64,000 nt of DNA from an uncultured Collinsella sp. (GCA_902470095.1 CABRFG010000002.1:27733-91732); one strand, 5' to 3'. Counted from the stretch's first letter, positions 8,237 through 17,125 are shown. Notes: a model not told the origin generated them from the sequence alone. A program made the numbers and translations.

Positions 8237-11107
8237 ATGAGTCGCCGCAACACCGAGCTGCTCTTGCTCATCGCCTCGGCGTTCCCCGTCATCCTGCTGT
8301 ATGCGATGTACGTCCTCACCGCGGGCGCTGCCATCTCCTTTGAGACGCTCGCCGTACCGATCGGCCTCTTTGCCGCCTTTGCCGCGGCCCACATTGCCGT
8401 GCGCATCTTGGCGCCCGGTGCCGACCCCGCCATCCTGCCCATCGTATTTATACTTTCGGGCATCGGCATCACGTTCGTGACGCGTCTCGCCCCCGCTCTC
8501 GCCATCTCACAGCTCATCATCCTGTTTGTCTCGGTGGCGCTCATGGTGGGAACGCTTGCACTAGTCAAAAACCTCGACGTGGTCATGCGCTACAAGTACA
8601 CCTTTGGCATCATCGGCATCATCCTGCTGATGCTGCCTATCTTTATCGGCACCACGATCTCGGGCTCCAAGCTGTGGATTCGCATCGCGGGCTTTACCAT
8701 CCAGCCCGGCGAGTTCGCCAAGGTCTTTATCGTGCTGTTCCTGGCCGGGTACCTGGCCGAGAACCGCGAGCTGCTCTCCATCTCCAACCGCAAGATCTTG
8801 GGCTTTAAGATCCCTCGCCTGCGACTGCTACTGCCGTTGTTTGCCGTGTGGGGTGTGTGCCTGCTCGTCGTCGTCTTCGAACGCGACCTGGGTTCGGCCG
8901 TGCTGTTCTACACCATCTTCTTGCTGATGCTCTACGTTGCCACGGGGCGCTTTTCGTATGTCGTTATCGGCCTTGCGCTCTTAGCCGTTGGAGCCGTGGG
9001 CGCCTACAAGTTCCTGTCGCACGTTCAGGTGCGTTTCCAGGTTTGGGTCGATCCGTTTAAGGACGCCCAGGGTCAGGGCTACCAGATCGTCCAGTCGCTC
9101 TTCTCGCTTGCCGATGGCGGTCTGGTCGGTGTTGGCATCGGCAACGGCATGGCCAACAACATCCCTGTCGTCGAGTCCGACTTTATCTTCTCGGCTATCG
9201 GCGAGGAGATGGGCCTTTTGGGCGGCGGCGCCGTGCTCATCCTGTTTATGCTCTTTGCCGTGCGTGGCCTCACCACAGCCGCCCGCGCAAAGTCCGACCT
9301 CGCCGCCTTTAGTGCCACGGGCCTTACGGCCGCCATCAGCTTCCAGGCCTTCTTGATCGTTGGCGGCGTAACCCGCCTGATCCCGCTGACCGGCGTCACC
9401 CTGCCCTTTATGAGCCAGGGCGGCTCCTCTCTGCTGGCGAGCTTTATCATCGTCGCGCTCCTGCTGCGCGCCGGTGACGAGGCGACCGGACGCGAGGCCG
9501 AGCTTACCGGCACCGGCACCATGGCTGCCATCACCGATGATCAGGTCGCATCTGCCGCCGCCCCGACGGGCACGCGCTTTGCCACCTCGTCTTCCTACGG
9601 CAGCGGCAGCCATTCCGTCGGCTCGCGCATGCGCCGTCGCCTGCTCGACACGCCTGAATCCGGTGTACTCGGCCGCGTGGCGCTCGCCAACCGTCTAACC
9701 CGTGCGGTGCTCGCCTTTACGGCGCTGTTCGCCATCCTTATCGGCAACCTCACCTATGTCCAGGTCATTAAGGCCAAGGACTATCAGGACATGCCGACCA
9801 ACAACCACACCATCGCCCGCTCCAAGTACATCCAGCGCGGTTCCATCATCACGTCCGACGGCGTGACGCTGGCCGAGTCGCTGCAACAGGAGGACGGCAC
9901 CTACGTACGCTCCTACCCCAACGGTAACCTGGCAGCGCACGTGGTTGGCTACGTGAGCCAGCAGTATGGCACCACCGCCATCGAGAGCGTCATGAACGAC
10001 ACGCTCACCGGTTCTAAGGACTACTCCAGCTGGAACAACGCCATCGCGTCGCTCGCGGGCCAGACCCAGCCGGGCAACACCGCCAAGCTCACCATCGACT
10101 CGCGCATCCAGACGGCGGCCGAGCAGGCACTCAAGGGCTTTAAGGGCGCTGTAGTGGTCATCGACCCGCGTACCGGCGCGGTGCTCGCATGTGCCAGCTC
10201 GCCCACCTACGACAACACCAACATCGATGCCCTGCTGCAGACGGGCGGCGGCGAGGACGGCTCCATGTACAATCGCGCCATGGACGCGCTGTACACGCCG
10301 GGCTCAACGTTTAAGGTCGTTACGCTTTCCGCGGCACTCGAGACCGGTACCGCCAGCCTTACCAGCACCTACCAGGCGCCCGGCTCCATGGACATCGGCA
10401 ACGCACCGGTCACCAACTATGCCAACGAGAGCTACGGCACCATCAGCCTGCAGCAGGCCTTTGCCGTGTCCTCCAACGTCGTCTTTGGCCAGGTGGCAAA
10501 CGAAGTTGGCGCAAACACGCTCGTGCAGTTTGCCAACGCCTTTGGCTACGGCCAAAAGCTCGGCCAGGACCTGACCTCCGCGGCCTCCATCATGGCCGAC
10601 CCGTCGCTCATGACCGAGTGGGAGACCGCCTGGGCCGGCGCCGGCCAGCCTGTCGGCATGGACCATACGCCCGGCCCGCAGACCACCGTCATGCAAAACG
10701 CCGTGATTGCCGCCGCCATCGCTAACAGCGGCGTGGTCATGGACCCGTACTTTGTAGCCCAGGTACTCGCCCCGGACGGAACCGTGGTCAAGACCACGCA
10801 GTCCCGCTCGCTGGGCCAGGCCGTCAGCTCCGCCACGGCCGACCAGGTCAAGCAGGCCATGCTTGCCGTCGTCCAGTCCGGCACCGGCACCGATGCCCAG
10901 ATCCCAGGCGTCAAGGTCGCCGGCAAGACCGGCTCGGCCGAGACCGGCGGCACCAACGTCAACTCAATGTTCGTTGGCTTTGCACCTTACGATTCACCCA
11001 CGGTCGCCATCTCGGTGGCCTTGGAGGATTTCGACAAGCATGACGTCAAGGCCGCCAAGATCGCCGGCATCGTCCTGACCGCGGCGCTTGCCGCACAGGG
11101 AGCGTGA
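8237..11107 (+). CDS. SEDS (FtsW/RodA) - class B PBP fusion peptidoglycan synthase
   Basis: A single 956-aa open frame. Residues about 1-415 are a polytopic SEDS glycosyltransferase (FtsW/RodA family): ten or so hydrophobic helices and the conserved block GYQIVQSLFSLADGG with GVGIGNG. After a Ser/Gly/Thr linker (about 420-465) and one more transmembrane helix (about 490-510) comes a class B penicillin-binding protein. Its transpeptidase motifs are S690 of STFK, S745-S746-N747, and K897-T-G. So lipid II polymerisation and crosslinking are covalently joined; elsewhere these are two proteins (rodA and pbpA, adjacent genes in this cluster). ATG 8237 has AAGGGAG 8 bases upstream; GTG at 8228 is in frame but less likely. 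No frameshift or internal stop separates the halves. Whether it serves division or elongation is not decided by sequence. Confidence 0.95.
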   Translation: MSRRNTELLLLIASAFPVILLYAMYVLTAGAAISFETLAVPIGLFAAFAAAHIAVRILAPGADPAILPIVFILSGIGITFVTRLAPALAISQLIILFVSVALMVGTLALVKNLDVVMRYKYTFGIIGIILLMLPIFIGTTISGSKLWIRIAGFTIQPGEFAKVFIVLFLAGYLAENRELLSISNRKILGFKIPRLRLLLPLFAVWGVCLLVVVFERDLGSAVLFYTIFLLMLYVATGRFSYVVIGLALLAVGAVGAYKFLSHVQVRFQVWVDPFKDAQGQGYQIVQSLFSLADGGLVGVGIGNGMANNIPVVESDFIFSAIGEEMGLLGGGAVLILFMLFAVRGLTTAARAKSDLAAFSATGLTAAISFQAFLIVGGVTRLIPLTGVTLPFMSQGGSSLLASFIIVALLLRAGDEATGREAELTGTGTMAAITDDQVASAAAPTGTRFATSSSYGSGSHSVGSRMRRRLLDTPESGVLGRVALANRLTRAVLAFTALFAILIGNLTYVQVIKAKDYQDMPTNNHTIARSKYIQRGSIITSDGVTLAESLQQEDGTYVRSYPNGNLAAHVVGYVSQQYGTTAIESVMNDTLTGSKDYSSWNNAIASLAGQTQPGNTAKLTIDSRIQTAAEQALKGFKGAVVVIDPRTGAVLACASSPTYDNTNIDALLQTGGGEDGSMYNRAMDALYTPGSTFKVVTLSAALETGTASLTSTYQAPGSMDIGNAPVTNYANESYGTISLQQAFAVSSNVVFGQVANEVGANTLVQFANAFGYGQKLGQDLTSAASIMADPSLMTEWETAWAGAGQPVGMDHTPGPQTTVMQNAVIAAAIANSGVVMDPYFVAQVLAPDGTVVKTTQSRSLGQAVSSATADQVKQAMLAVVQSGTGTDAQIPGVKVAGKTGSAETGGTNVNSMFVGFAPYDSPTVAISVALEDFDKHDVKAAKIAGIVLTAALAAQGA

Positions 11108-11239
11108 TGCCCATGATCGAATCGGACACCCGAGGCGCGCCGCGGCCGAAGAGTTAGCGGCAACGCGCCACACGGCCCCAGCGGCCACATCGTAGGTACT
11201 ACACACATCGTTGAGCGAATAGTTATGTTAGGAGCAGGA

Positions 11240-13201
11240 ATGGAACAGAGGGTCCTCGGGGGAAGATACCTCCTCAAGGATAAGGTGGGGACAGGCGGCA
11301 TGGCGACCGTCTACCGTGCACAGGACCAGGTCCTCGACCGCACAGTAGCCGTCAAGATCATGCTGCCGCAGTATGCTGGCGACGCAACCTTCGCCGCACG
11401 CTTTAAGCAGGAGGCCCAGGCAGCAGCCGGCCTCTCCTCCCCCTATATCGTGGGCGTCTACGATTGGGGCAAGGACGGCGACACCTATTACATCGTCATG
11501 GAGTACCTGCGCGGCACCGACCTTAAGAGCGGCATCAAGAGCCACGGCGCCCTCGACCCCAAGAAGGTCGCCCAGATCGGCTCGCAGATCAGCTCCGCGC
11601 TTTCGGTCGCCCACAAGCACGAGATCATCCACCGCGACATTAAGCCGCAGAACATCATGGTGCTGCCCGACGGCAACATCAAGGTGATGGACTTTGGCAT
11701 CGCGCGCGCCAAGAACAGCCACCTCACGCAAGACAACAACGTGCTGGGAACCGCCCACTACGTCAGCCCCGAGCAGACCCGTGGTCAGGATCTCGGCCCC
11801 ACCTCGGATATCTACTCGCTGGGCGTCGTGATGTACGAGTGCGCCACCGGCCGCGTTCCCTTTGACGGTGACGACGCTATCTCAGTCGCACTCAAGCAGG
11901 TCAACGAGCTGCCTATTCCGCCGAGCCAGATCAACTCCGGTGTCGACGCCGACCTTGAGCGCATCATCCTCAAGTGCATGGAGAAAGACCCGGCAAACCG
12001 CTTCCAGACCGCCGACGAGCTGCGTCAGGTGCTCAACAGCTACCTGTCGGGCCGTGCCGTCAACGTCTCGGAGCCCACGCGCATCATCGGTGCCCCCGGT
12101 GAGCTGGGCGCCACCAAGACTCGCGAGCTTTCCGATCAGACGCGCGCCATGGTGCGTCCCGTTTCGGGCGTGAGCGGCCAGAATACCGCCCGTAGCTCGG
12201 TTTCGGGCTCTACCGGCTCCTACGAGGTCGAAAAGCCCAAATCCAACAAGAACAAGATCATCGCCGCCGTGGTGGCAGCCGTTGCCGTCATCGGCATCGT
12301 GGTGGCCTTTGCCACAGGACTCTTTGGCGGCGAGCAGGTCACCGTGCCCGATGTGCTGGGCAAGGACCAGCAGACTGCCGTCGAGCTGATCAAGGAAGCC
12401 GGCCTCGAGGTCGGCACCATCGACCAAAGCTACAACGACGATGTCGACGAGGGCAAGGTCGCCGAGCAGACGCCCAACGGCAACACCAAGAAGGCCAAGG
12501 GCACCAAGGTGAACCTGGTAATCTCCAAGGGTCCCAAGCCCTCCGAGAAGGTTGAGGTTCCCCTGCTTGTCGGCCTGACCAAGGACCAGGCCGAGGCCGC
12601 GCTGGCAAGCGTTGGCCTGAAGGGCAACGCCTCCGAGGAGGCCAACGAGGCCGATGAGGGCCAGGTCTTTGAGCAGGGCACCGAAGCCGGTAAGGAAGTC
12701 GCGAAGGGCACGACCATCTCGTACAAGGTCTCGAGCGGCCCGGATACCACGTCCGTCCCCGATCTGACCGACATGACCGAGGCCCAGGCGCGCAACGCCC
12801 TCGATATGGCAGGCTTTGGCGTCGACGTTAGCTACCAGGAGAACGACTCGGTTACCGAGGGCACCGTGATCAGCTGGAACCCCAGTGGCAAGCAGAAGCC
12901 CGGCGCCACGATTACCGTCGTCATTGCCAAGAAGTCCGGCAAGGCCAGTGTTCCGGGCAACCTGTACGGCAAGAGCATCTCCGCCGCCGTCACCGCGCTC
13001 AACAACGCCGGTTTCTATAACATCGGCTTCTGTGACCAGAACGGCAATCCCGTAAGCGGTAACGAGGATGCCACCGTTACGGGCGTCTCCCCCACCGGCA
13101 AGCAGTCCACCGACAGCACGATCACGCTAACAGTCGCACTTTCTGGCTCGGGCTCTGGCTCTGGCTCGGGCACGGGTGACGATTCCGGTACGACCAACTA
13201 G
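11240..13201 (+). CDS. pknB: Ser/Thr protein kinase with PASTA repeats (PknB/StkP type)
   Basis: Transmembrane sensor kinase of 653 aa. Kinase domain about residues 7-270: Gly loop GTGGMATVY, VAVKIM lysine, HRDIKPQN (H131, D133), MDFGIAR, and HYVSPEQ. A juxtamembrane linker of about 70 residues, one transmembrane helix (IIAAVVAAVAVIGIVVAF) and four extracellular PASTA repeats (beginning VPDVLGK, VPLLVGL, VPDLTDM, VPGNLYG) follow, then a Ser/Gly tail. PASTA domains bind peptidoglycan fragments or lipid II, so this kinase links wall status to phosphorylation. Start: ATG 11240 has AGGAG 5 bases upstream; ATG 11225 is also in frame without a site. Last gene of the operon, followed by a strong terminator. 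Confidence 0.96.
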   Translation: MEQRVLGGRYLLKDKVGTGGMATVYRAQDQVLDRTVAVKIMLPQYAGDATFAARFKQEAQAAAGLSSPYIVGVYDWGKDGDTYYIVMEYLRGTDLKSGIKSHGALDPKKVAQIGSQISSALSVAHKHEIIHRDIKPQNIMVLPDGNIKVMDFGIARAKNSHLTQDNNVLGTAHYVSPEQTRGQDLGPTSDIYSLGVVMYECATGRVPFDGDDAISVALKQVNELPIPPSQINSGVDADLERIILKCMEKDPANRFQTADELRQVLNSYLSGRAVNVSEPTRIIGAPGELGATKTRELSDQTRAMVRPVSGVSGQNTARSSVSGSTGSYEVEKPKSNKNKIIAAVVAAVAVIGIVVAFATGLFGGEQVTVPDVLGKDQQTAVELIKEAGLEVGTIDQSYNDDVDEGKVAEQTPNGNTKKAKGTKVNLVISKGPKPSEKVEVPLLVGLTKDQAEAALASVGLKGNASEEANEADEGQVFEQGTEAGKEVAKGTTISYKVSSGPDTTSVPDLTDMTEAQARNALDMAGFGVDVSYQENDSVTEGTVISWNPSGKQKPGATITVVIAKKSGKASVPGNLYGKSISAAVTALNNAGFYNIGFCDQNGNPVSGNEDATVTGVSPTGKQSTDSTITLTVALSGSGSGSGSGTGDDSGTTN

Positions 13202-13251
13202 TCGCCACCCCACCGCTCATCACGACTTTCGCCGCAAACATATTCGCTCAC

Positions 13252-13293
13252 AGGCGCCCGCTTGCTCCCCCAGCAAGCGGGCGCCTCGTTTTT
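13252..13293 (+). terminator. Rho-independent terminator of the kinase/PBP operon
   Basis: Perfect 15-bp stem (AGGCGCCCGCTTGCT with its complement), 5-base loop, followed by CGTTTTT. It lies 50 bp after the pknB stop. Confidence 0.93.
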
Positions 13294-13349
13294 GACATGG
13301 CATGAACCAGAAGAGCCAGGCACCGTAGCGGTACCGGGCTCGATATTCC

Positions 13350-13448
13350 TCTGGTGCCCCCGGGCGGATTCGAAAACTCCCCCCCGCGGGGAAATTGGTG
13401 ACGCGGGTGTCGACGGCTCGAATCCGCCGGCAGCTCCCACAAACCAGA
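13350..13448. repeat. tRNA-Arg 3'-end fragments in both orientations
   Basis: Position 13350-13374 is an exact direct copy of 13482-13506 (T-loop side plus acceptor end with CCA, minus-strand sense). Position 13402-13448 is an inverted relative (plus strand): it carries GCGGGTGTCGACGG, a T-loop, then a diverged acceptor stem and CCA. Neither has a D-arm or 5' half, so they are remnants, not genes. They lie just outside the left attachment site of the integrated element and look like scars of earlier insertions or duplications at this tRNA. Confidence 0.7.
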
Positions 13449-13473
13449 AACGACGCCGCTCTCGCGACGCCGT
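13444..13473 (-). terminator. Relic terminator of the interrupted tRNA-Arg gene
   Basis: On the minus strand the sequence folds as ACGGCGTCGC-GAGA-GCGGCGTCGT followed by TTTCT, 11 bases after the CCA of the tRNA fragment at 13484. This is where the terminator of the original tRNA gene would sit. The intact tRNA, now at 24108, has a different terminator supplied by the element. Confidence 0.45.
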
Positions 13474-13483
13474 CATAATCTTC

Positions 13484-13528
13484 TGGTGCCCCCGGGCGGA
13501 TTCGAACCGTCGACACCCGCTTTAGGAG
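13484..13528 (-). other. Left attachment site (attL): 3' half of tRNA-Arg(CCU)
   Basis: 45 bp that repeat the tRNA 3' half at 24108-24152, from the anticodon (CTCCTAAAGCGGGTGTCG) to the CCA. The two copies match at 39 of 45 positions; all six differences are in the T-stem. The longest uninterrupted identity is the 18 bp at 13511-13528, so strand exchange probably occurred in or next to the anticodon loop, as is usual for tRNA-targeting integrases. Confidence 0.85.
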
Positions 13529-13635
13529 GTCATGGTCATTTACCTTACCTGGGCAAATGCAATTTTGCCCTATTTTATATATTCGCAGGTAGATTAGCTA
13601 TTTTTGAGTTTCTGCTGGTTCTTATTAGAATTCTA

Positions 13636-13656
13636 TTTCACCTCTTTTTCACCCCT
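13636..13656 (+). repeat. Left arm-type direct repeat of the element
   Basis: The sequence TTTCACCTCTTTTTCACCCC plus T recurs, with one change, at 24016-24036 near the right end; related TTTCACC blocks (inverted) lie at 13680-13690 and about 23955-23980. Repeats close to both ends are typical integrase arm-binding sites. Confidence 0.6.
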
Positions 13657-13691
13657 AGCAGTTGCGTTTACGGCTTGCAGGGGTGAAAAGT

Positions 13692-13746
13692 TTACATTAG
13701 GCTCGGGGCCGAGGCCCTCAAAGCCCCGGCCCCGAGCCTAACGTAA
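13692..13746. promoter_or_regulatory. Perfect palindrome directly before the integrase gene
   Basis: Arms TTAGGCTCGGGGCCG and CGGCCCCGAGCCTAA (15 bp, perfect) with a 15-base loop; outer TTAC/GTAA extend it to about 20 bp. It ends 18 bases before the TTG start of the integrase. There is no T-run, so an attenuator, RNA leader or regulator site is more likely than a plain terminator. Confidence 0.6.
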
Positions 13747-13764
13747 TCCCCTTGGAGGACACTT

Positions 13765-15063
13765 TTGGAAACCAGAATCAAACCAACCGCAAAGGGAACA
13801 TCTGAACCCATCAAGGGAAAGCCCGGCTCATTCAAGATTTACTTCTCTCTTGGGAGAGACCCGAACTCCGGAAAGAACGGCAGCAAAGTTAAGTATCTCA
13901 AAACACCCAAGAGGACCATCCATTGCAAGAGCAAGAACCCGAAGAACTGGCCTAGCGAAGTCGCAAACGCTCTCAACGAGTACCGCGAGGAACTTGAGAG
14001 CTATGAACCATCTAGGGATGCTCCGAGCACCGTAGCGGCATATGCCGAATCCTTCCACGTGCTCCGAGAGAGCTCATTCGGCTCCCCTCTCTCATATGAG
14101 CGAGAGGGATACGACGTGCGACACATACGCGAACTGTTCGAAGACGTGCCCCTAGCCGACCTGAGGCCCGACGATGTTAAACGCGCCTACGCTGAGGCCC
14201 GTTCAAATGGAAGGTTCACCGACGCCGAGATTCGTCGCATTCACGTCAAGCTTAAGCAGGTCATGCAAGATGCCCTTGAGAACGAACTGATTGGCCGCAA
14301 TCCTTGCATCGGCATAAAGCTGCCGAAACCGGACCTGCGAGCACGAAACTTTCTCCCTCCCGATGAGCTCCCAAGATTCACTGAGTGCTTGCTTTCCGAG
14401 CCGATGGGGCCCATGACCGTCTGCACCATGCTTATATTTCACCTTGGGCTAAGGAAGGGCGAGGCTTTAGGGCTCAGCTGGCTCGATTACGACCCCGAAG
14501 CCATGGAGCTCCGAATCGTCCGGCAGTACACCAGCGACAAGACCTTGAGGCCCCCGAAATCGGAGATGAGCAGGCGCATTCTCTCCATAGACAAAGCTCT
14601 GGCCGAGTATTTAGACAAGTGGAAGACTATGCAGCGCGACATATTCAGACGTCGCGGGTTGGAACAAAAGGATACCGACCCCATCGTCCACGCATTCAGC
14701 GTTGGAAAGGATGCCGACGGTTTCCGCAGCATAAGCGTCACCAGACCAAGCGGGCACAACTACTCTCGATGGTTTAGGGACTTCTGCGTCGATAACGGCT
14801 ATGGGACTTATAGCGATGTGACAAAGCAGTTCATGCGAGACGGCAAGCTTCATACGCGCGGCACTGGTTACTCAGGACTTGTTCCCCATGGCCTCCGTCA
14901 CACCGCCGCGACCGCTCTCGTGGCGAGCAACGTCGATTTAAAGACCGTTCAGGCGCGAATGGGCCATGCCTCCGCAAGCACAACGGCTAATTTCTACACC
15001 CATGCAATCAGGGCCAATGACCGAAACGCAGCAGAAGTCTTTGAATTGCTGTCATCTAAGTAA
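13765..15063 (+). CDS. int: Tyrosine recombinase (site-specific integrase)
   Basis: Phage-type integrase of 432 aa that should integrate and, with an excisionase, excise the element at tRNA-Arg. Catalytic residues visible: R230 (HLGLRKGEALG), H375-x-x-R378 (HGLRHTAAT), H401 (MGHAS) and nucleophile Y411 (TANFYTH). The N-terminal 60 residues look like an arm-binding domain, followed by a core-binding SAM-like region (about 90-170). Start is TTG 13765 with GGAGG 6 bases upstream, preceded by the palindrome at 13692-13746. Located next to attL, as expected. Confidence 0.95.
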   Translation: METRIKPTAKGTSEPIKGKPGSFKIYFSLGRDPNSGKNGSKVKYLKTPKRTIHCKSKNPKNWPSEVANALNEYREELESYEPSRDAPSTVAAYAESFHVLRESSFGSPLSYEREGYDVRHIRELFEDVPLADLRPDDVKRAYAEARSNGRFTDAEIRRIHVKLKQVMQDALENELIGRNPCIGIKLPKPDLRARNFLPPDELPRFTECLLSEPMGPMTVCTMLIFHLGLRKGEALGLSWLDYDPEAMELRIVRQYTSDKTLRPPKSEMSRRILSIDKALAEYLDKWKTMQRDIFRRRGLEQKDTDPIVHAFSVGKDADGFRSISVTRPSGHNYSRWFRDFCVDNGYGTYSDVTKQFMRDGKLHTRGTGYSGLVPHGLRHTAATALVASNVDLKTVQARMGHASASTTANFYTHAIRANDRNAAEVFELLSSK

Positions 15064-15175
15064 TAGCTAGTTTACCTCGATGTTCACTATCTCTTCATAC
15101 GGTGGGCTACTACTAGGGCTACATGCGCCGTCTGATGGTACGATGATTGCAGACAAACGATTGGAGGTGAATAAA

Positions 15176-15904
15176 ATGGTCTATAAGAAGAAGGCCGAGA
15201 AGCGTATCCGCATACCCGAAAACCTCAAGACCCCCTTCTCACAGATGGTCTCCGACGAGGCTTACCTTCGAGCGACCGATGAGTCAAAAGCCATTATCGG
15301 CCTTGTCTTTGACGAGGTGCTTCCCTCCCCGGCATTTCCGAGGGACAGGATGCTCGACGTCTACAGCGGTAGTGGTCTGTTTGCGAGCGTCTCGGACGTT
15401 CTGCGTTCGAACGTCACTGGCGCGACGGGAACCGTCGCCCACGGCGGCTATAAGCCCATTGTCGAGTTCGGTTTCGAGCTAATCCACGAGAGGCGTTGTG
15501 GGACCGCGCTCTTTACCGGCGCGATGGACATGCCGCACCTTCGCCGCTGCTTTGATTCCGTCATTGACTTTATGGAGCACAAGGTTCCGCGCGATCCCTC
15601 AGACCCCTTTGTCGATTACGAGACCGACAGGGCGGTGAAGTACGGCCGCACCCTGATGGACGAGGCGTCCACCAACTATAACCGCGCCCCCGTTGTGGCG
15701 CTCGTGCGCTTCGCCATCGAGTATTTTGACGAAATCGGCCAGCTGAACGCGACATGCGCCTATCTCGCCGACGCCTTCTCCGCGCTCGAAGAGAGCGTCA
15801 CGACCTCTGCCGCAGACTGCGGCAACCAGCACGTACTCCCGGATACCCCGGAGTTGCGTCGCAAATGGAGCAGTCTTCTTGAAGAAGTTTGTTCCGACTG
15901 GTAA
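15176..15904 (+). CDS. Protein of unknown function in the mobile element
   Basis: 242 aa, not recognised. The ATG at 15176 has a strong GGAGGTG 6 bases upstream; the frame is open upstream to 15080 without a good site. The N-terminus is basic (MVYKKKAEKRIRI); no membrane helix or signal peptide. The region DVYSGSGLFASVSDVLRS is Gly/Ser-rich and resembles a nucleotide- or cofactor-binding turn only superficially. The C-terminal half is acidic and probably helical (LADAFSALEESV). It lies between integrase and the DNA-binding protein, a position often held by replication, excision-control or immunity genes. No function can be assigned. Confidence 0.8.
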   Translation: MVYKKKAEKRIRIPENLKTPFSQMVSDEAYLRATDESKAIIGLVFDEVLPSPAFPRDRMLDVYSGSGLFASVSDVLRSNVTGATGTVAHGGYKPIVEFGFELIHERRCGTALFTGAMDMPHLRRCFDSVIDFMEHKVPRDPSDPFVDYETDRAVKYGRTLMDEASTNYNRAPVVALVRFAIEYFDEIGQLNATCAYLADAFSALEESVTTSAADCGNQHVLPDTPELRRKWSSLLEEVCSDW

Positions 15905-15983
15905 TAAAAAACGGCACCCGACTCCCCTCTCTTAGTCGCCAAACCTCGAAGAGGAGCCGAGCACCCCAAACAAGGAGTTTATC

Positions 15984-16226
15984 ATGCATCTTGCAGATGA
16001 CCCCAAGGTTGACGCCATTTCCGCAGGCATCAACCTTCGCCGCACTGGCACCAAGCGTATCTTGAGCCGTCTTGATGTTCAGATTCTCATCGGCATTGGC
16101 CAGTCAAGTGCCATCCGGCTCATGAAGTCGACTCATCATTGCTTCCGCATCGCCAACCAGTATTTTGTCATGGAGGAAGACCTCTACGACTACTTCAAAA
16201 AGCTCGCTGAAGAGGCGAGCGAGTGA
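15984..16226 (+). CDS. Small helix-turn-helix protein, excisionase-like
   Basis: 80 aa. The middle (SRLDVQILIGIGQSSAIRLM) fits a winged or MerR-like helix-turn-helix of the kind found in excisionases and plasmid regulators, followed by a strand with the pattern FRIANQYFVMEEDLYDYF, typical of the 'select DNA-binding and read residue' wing of Xis-like proteins. AAGGAG lies 7 bases before the ATG. Its last codon overlaps the start of the ATPase gene. A role as excision factor or transcription regulator is inference. Confidence 0.75.
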   Translation: MHLADDPKVDAISAGINLRRTGTKRILSRLDVQILIGIGQSSAIRLMKSTHHCFRIANQYFVMEEDLYDYFKKLAEEASE

Positions 16227-17122
16227 TGCAGTGCCCGACCTCCAACCTCCTCGTTTTCGAATCCGATAAGCTCGACGAGCATCTAAGCGCCCTTGAGGGC
16301 GACCAGCCCGTCGCCCACTTTGGCCTCAAGGCCCTCAACGACGTTCTCGGTGGCGTTTACCCCGGACTGAATTACGCCATCGGCACCGCGCCCGGCAAGG
16401 GCAAGACGACCCTGGCCTTGCAGGAGGCCGACAAGCTCGCGGACGACGGGCACCCGGTCGTCTACGTCTCCGCCGAGCTCCCCGCGCACAAGCTCCTGGA
16501 AAAGAGCCTTACGCGGCTCAGCGGCACCGAGCTTGCCCTCTCCGAGGTCGCAGATGCGGCGGCGGAGAGCCACCCCAAGCACGTGGCCTTCGAAAACGCA
16601 CTCGGCATGTACCGCGACCGCATCGCCCCCAATCTCTGCATCACCGGTCCGCTGAACACCGTCGAGCTCTCGAACCTCGTCGGCCTGGTGGCACGCGAGC
16701 GCAACGAGGCCCCTATCGTCTTCGTGGATTATCTGCAGCTCCTGGCCTGCGGCACCACGGCAGACCAGCAGTTCATCGACGAGCGCCTGGCAATCACCGC
16801 ATGCGTAAAGGGTTTGCGCGAAATTTCGAACCTCTATGGCTCGCCCGTCATCGCCCTGAGCTCGACCACGCGCAAGTCCTACGAGTCTGGAAAGTCGACC
16901 AAGCCAAGCCTCGGCATGTTCGGCGGTTCCTCCGCCGTCGAATACGGCTTCGACTCTGTGCTCTACCTCGCCGATGACAACGGTAAGCCCAGCTTTCCCT
17001 ATGAGCCTCCCGCAAGCGGAACTCCGCTCAAGCTCATTGCCCTCAAGAACCGTTACGGAATGTTGGCCGAGGCGCGGCTCGATTTCGACGGAGCCCATGC
17101 CACCTTCCTCGATAGGGATTAG
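16226..17122 (+). CDS. DnaB-like helicase/RecA-fold ATPase
   Basis: 298 aa. It aligns by eye with the C-terminal ATPase domain of replicative helicase DnaB: HFGLKALNDVLGGVYPGLNYAIG, Walker A APGKGKTT (K60), YVSAELP, Walker B IVFVDYLQLL, and the LSSTTRKSY / GGSSAVEYGFDSVLYL sensor region. It lacks the N-terminal primase-binding domain of chromosomal DnaB (about 450 aa), so it may unwind or replicate the excised circle. GTG 16223 and ATG 16226 are alternative starts; both overlap the preceding stop. Such DnaB-like genes occur in Actinobacteria mobile elements. Confidence 0.85.
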   Translation: MQCPTSNLLVFESDKLDEHLSALEGDQPVAHFGLKALNDVLGGVYPGLNYAIGTAPGKGKTTLALQEADKLADDGHPVVYVSAELPAHKLLEKSLTRLSGTELALSEVADAAAESHPKHVAFENALGMYRDRIAPNLCITGPLNTVELSNLVGLVARERNEAPIVFVDYLQLLACGTTADQQFIDERLAITACVKGLREISNLYGSPVIALSSTTRKSYESGKSTKPSLGMFGGSSAVEYGFDSVLYLADDNGKPSFPYEPPASGTPLKLIALKNRYGMLAEARLDFDGAHATFLDRD

Positions 17123-17125
17123 GCG

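Noticed and set aside
13350..13430. A possible complete tRNA on the minus strand (starts GGGAGCTGCC, ends GGGGGCACCA)
   Set aside because: No D-arm, no matching acceptor stem and no usable anticodon arm; only 3'-end pieces are present.
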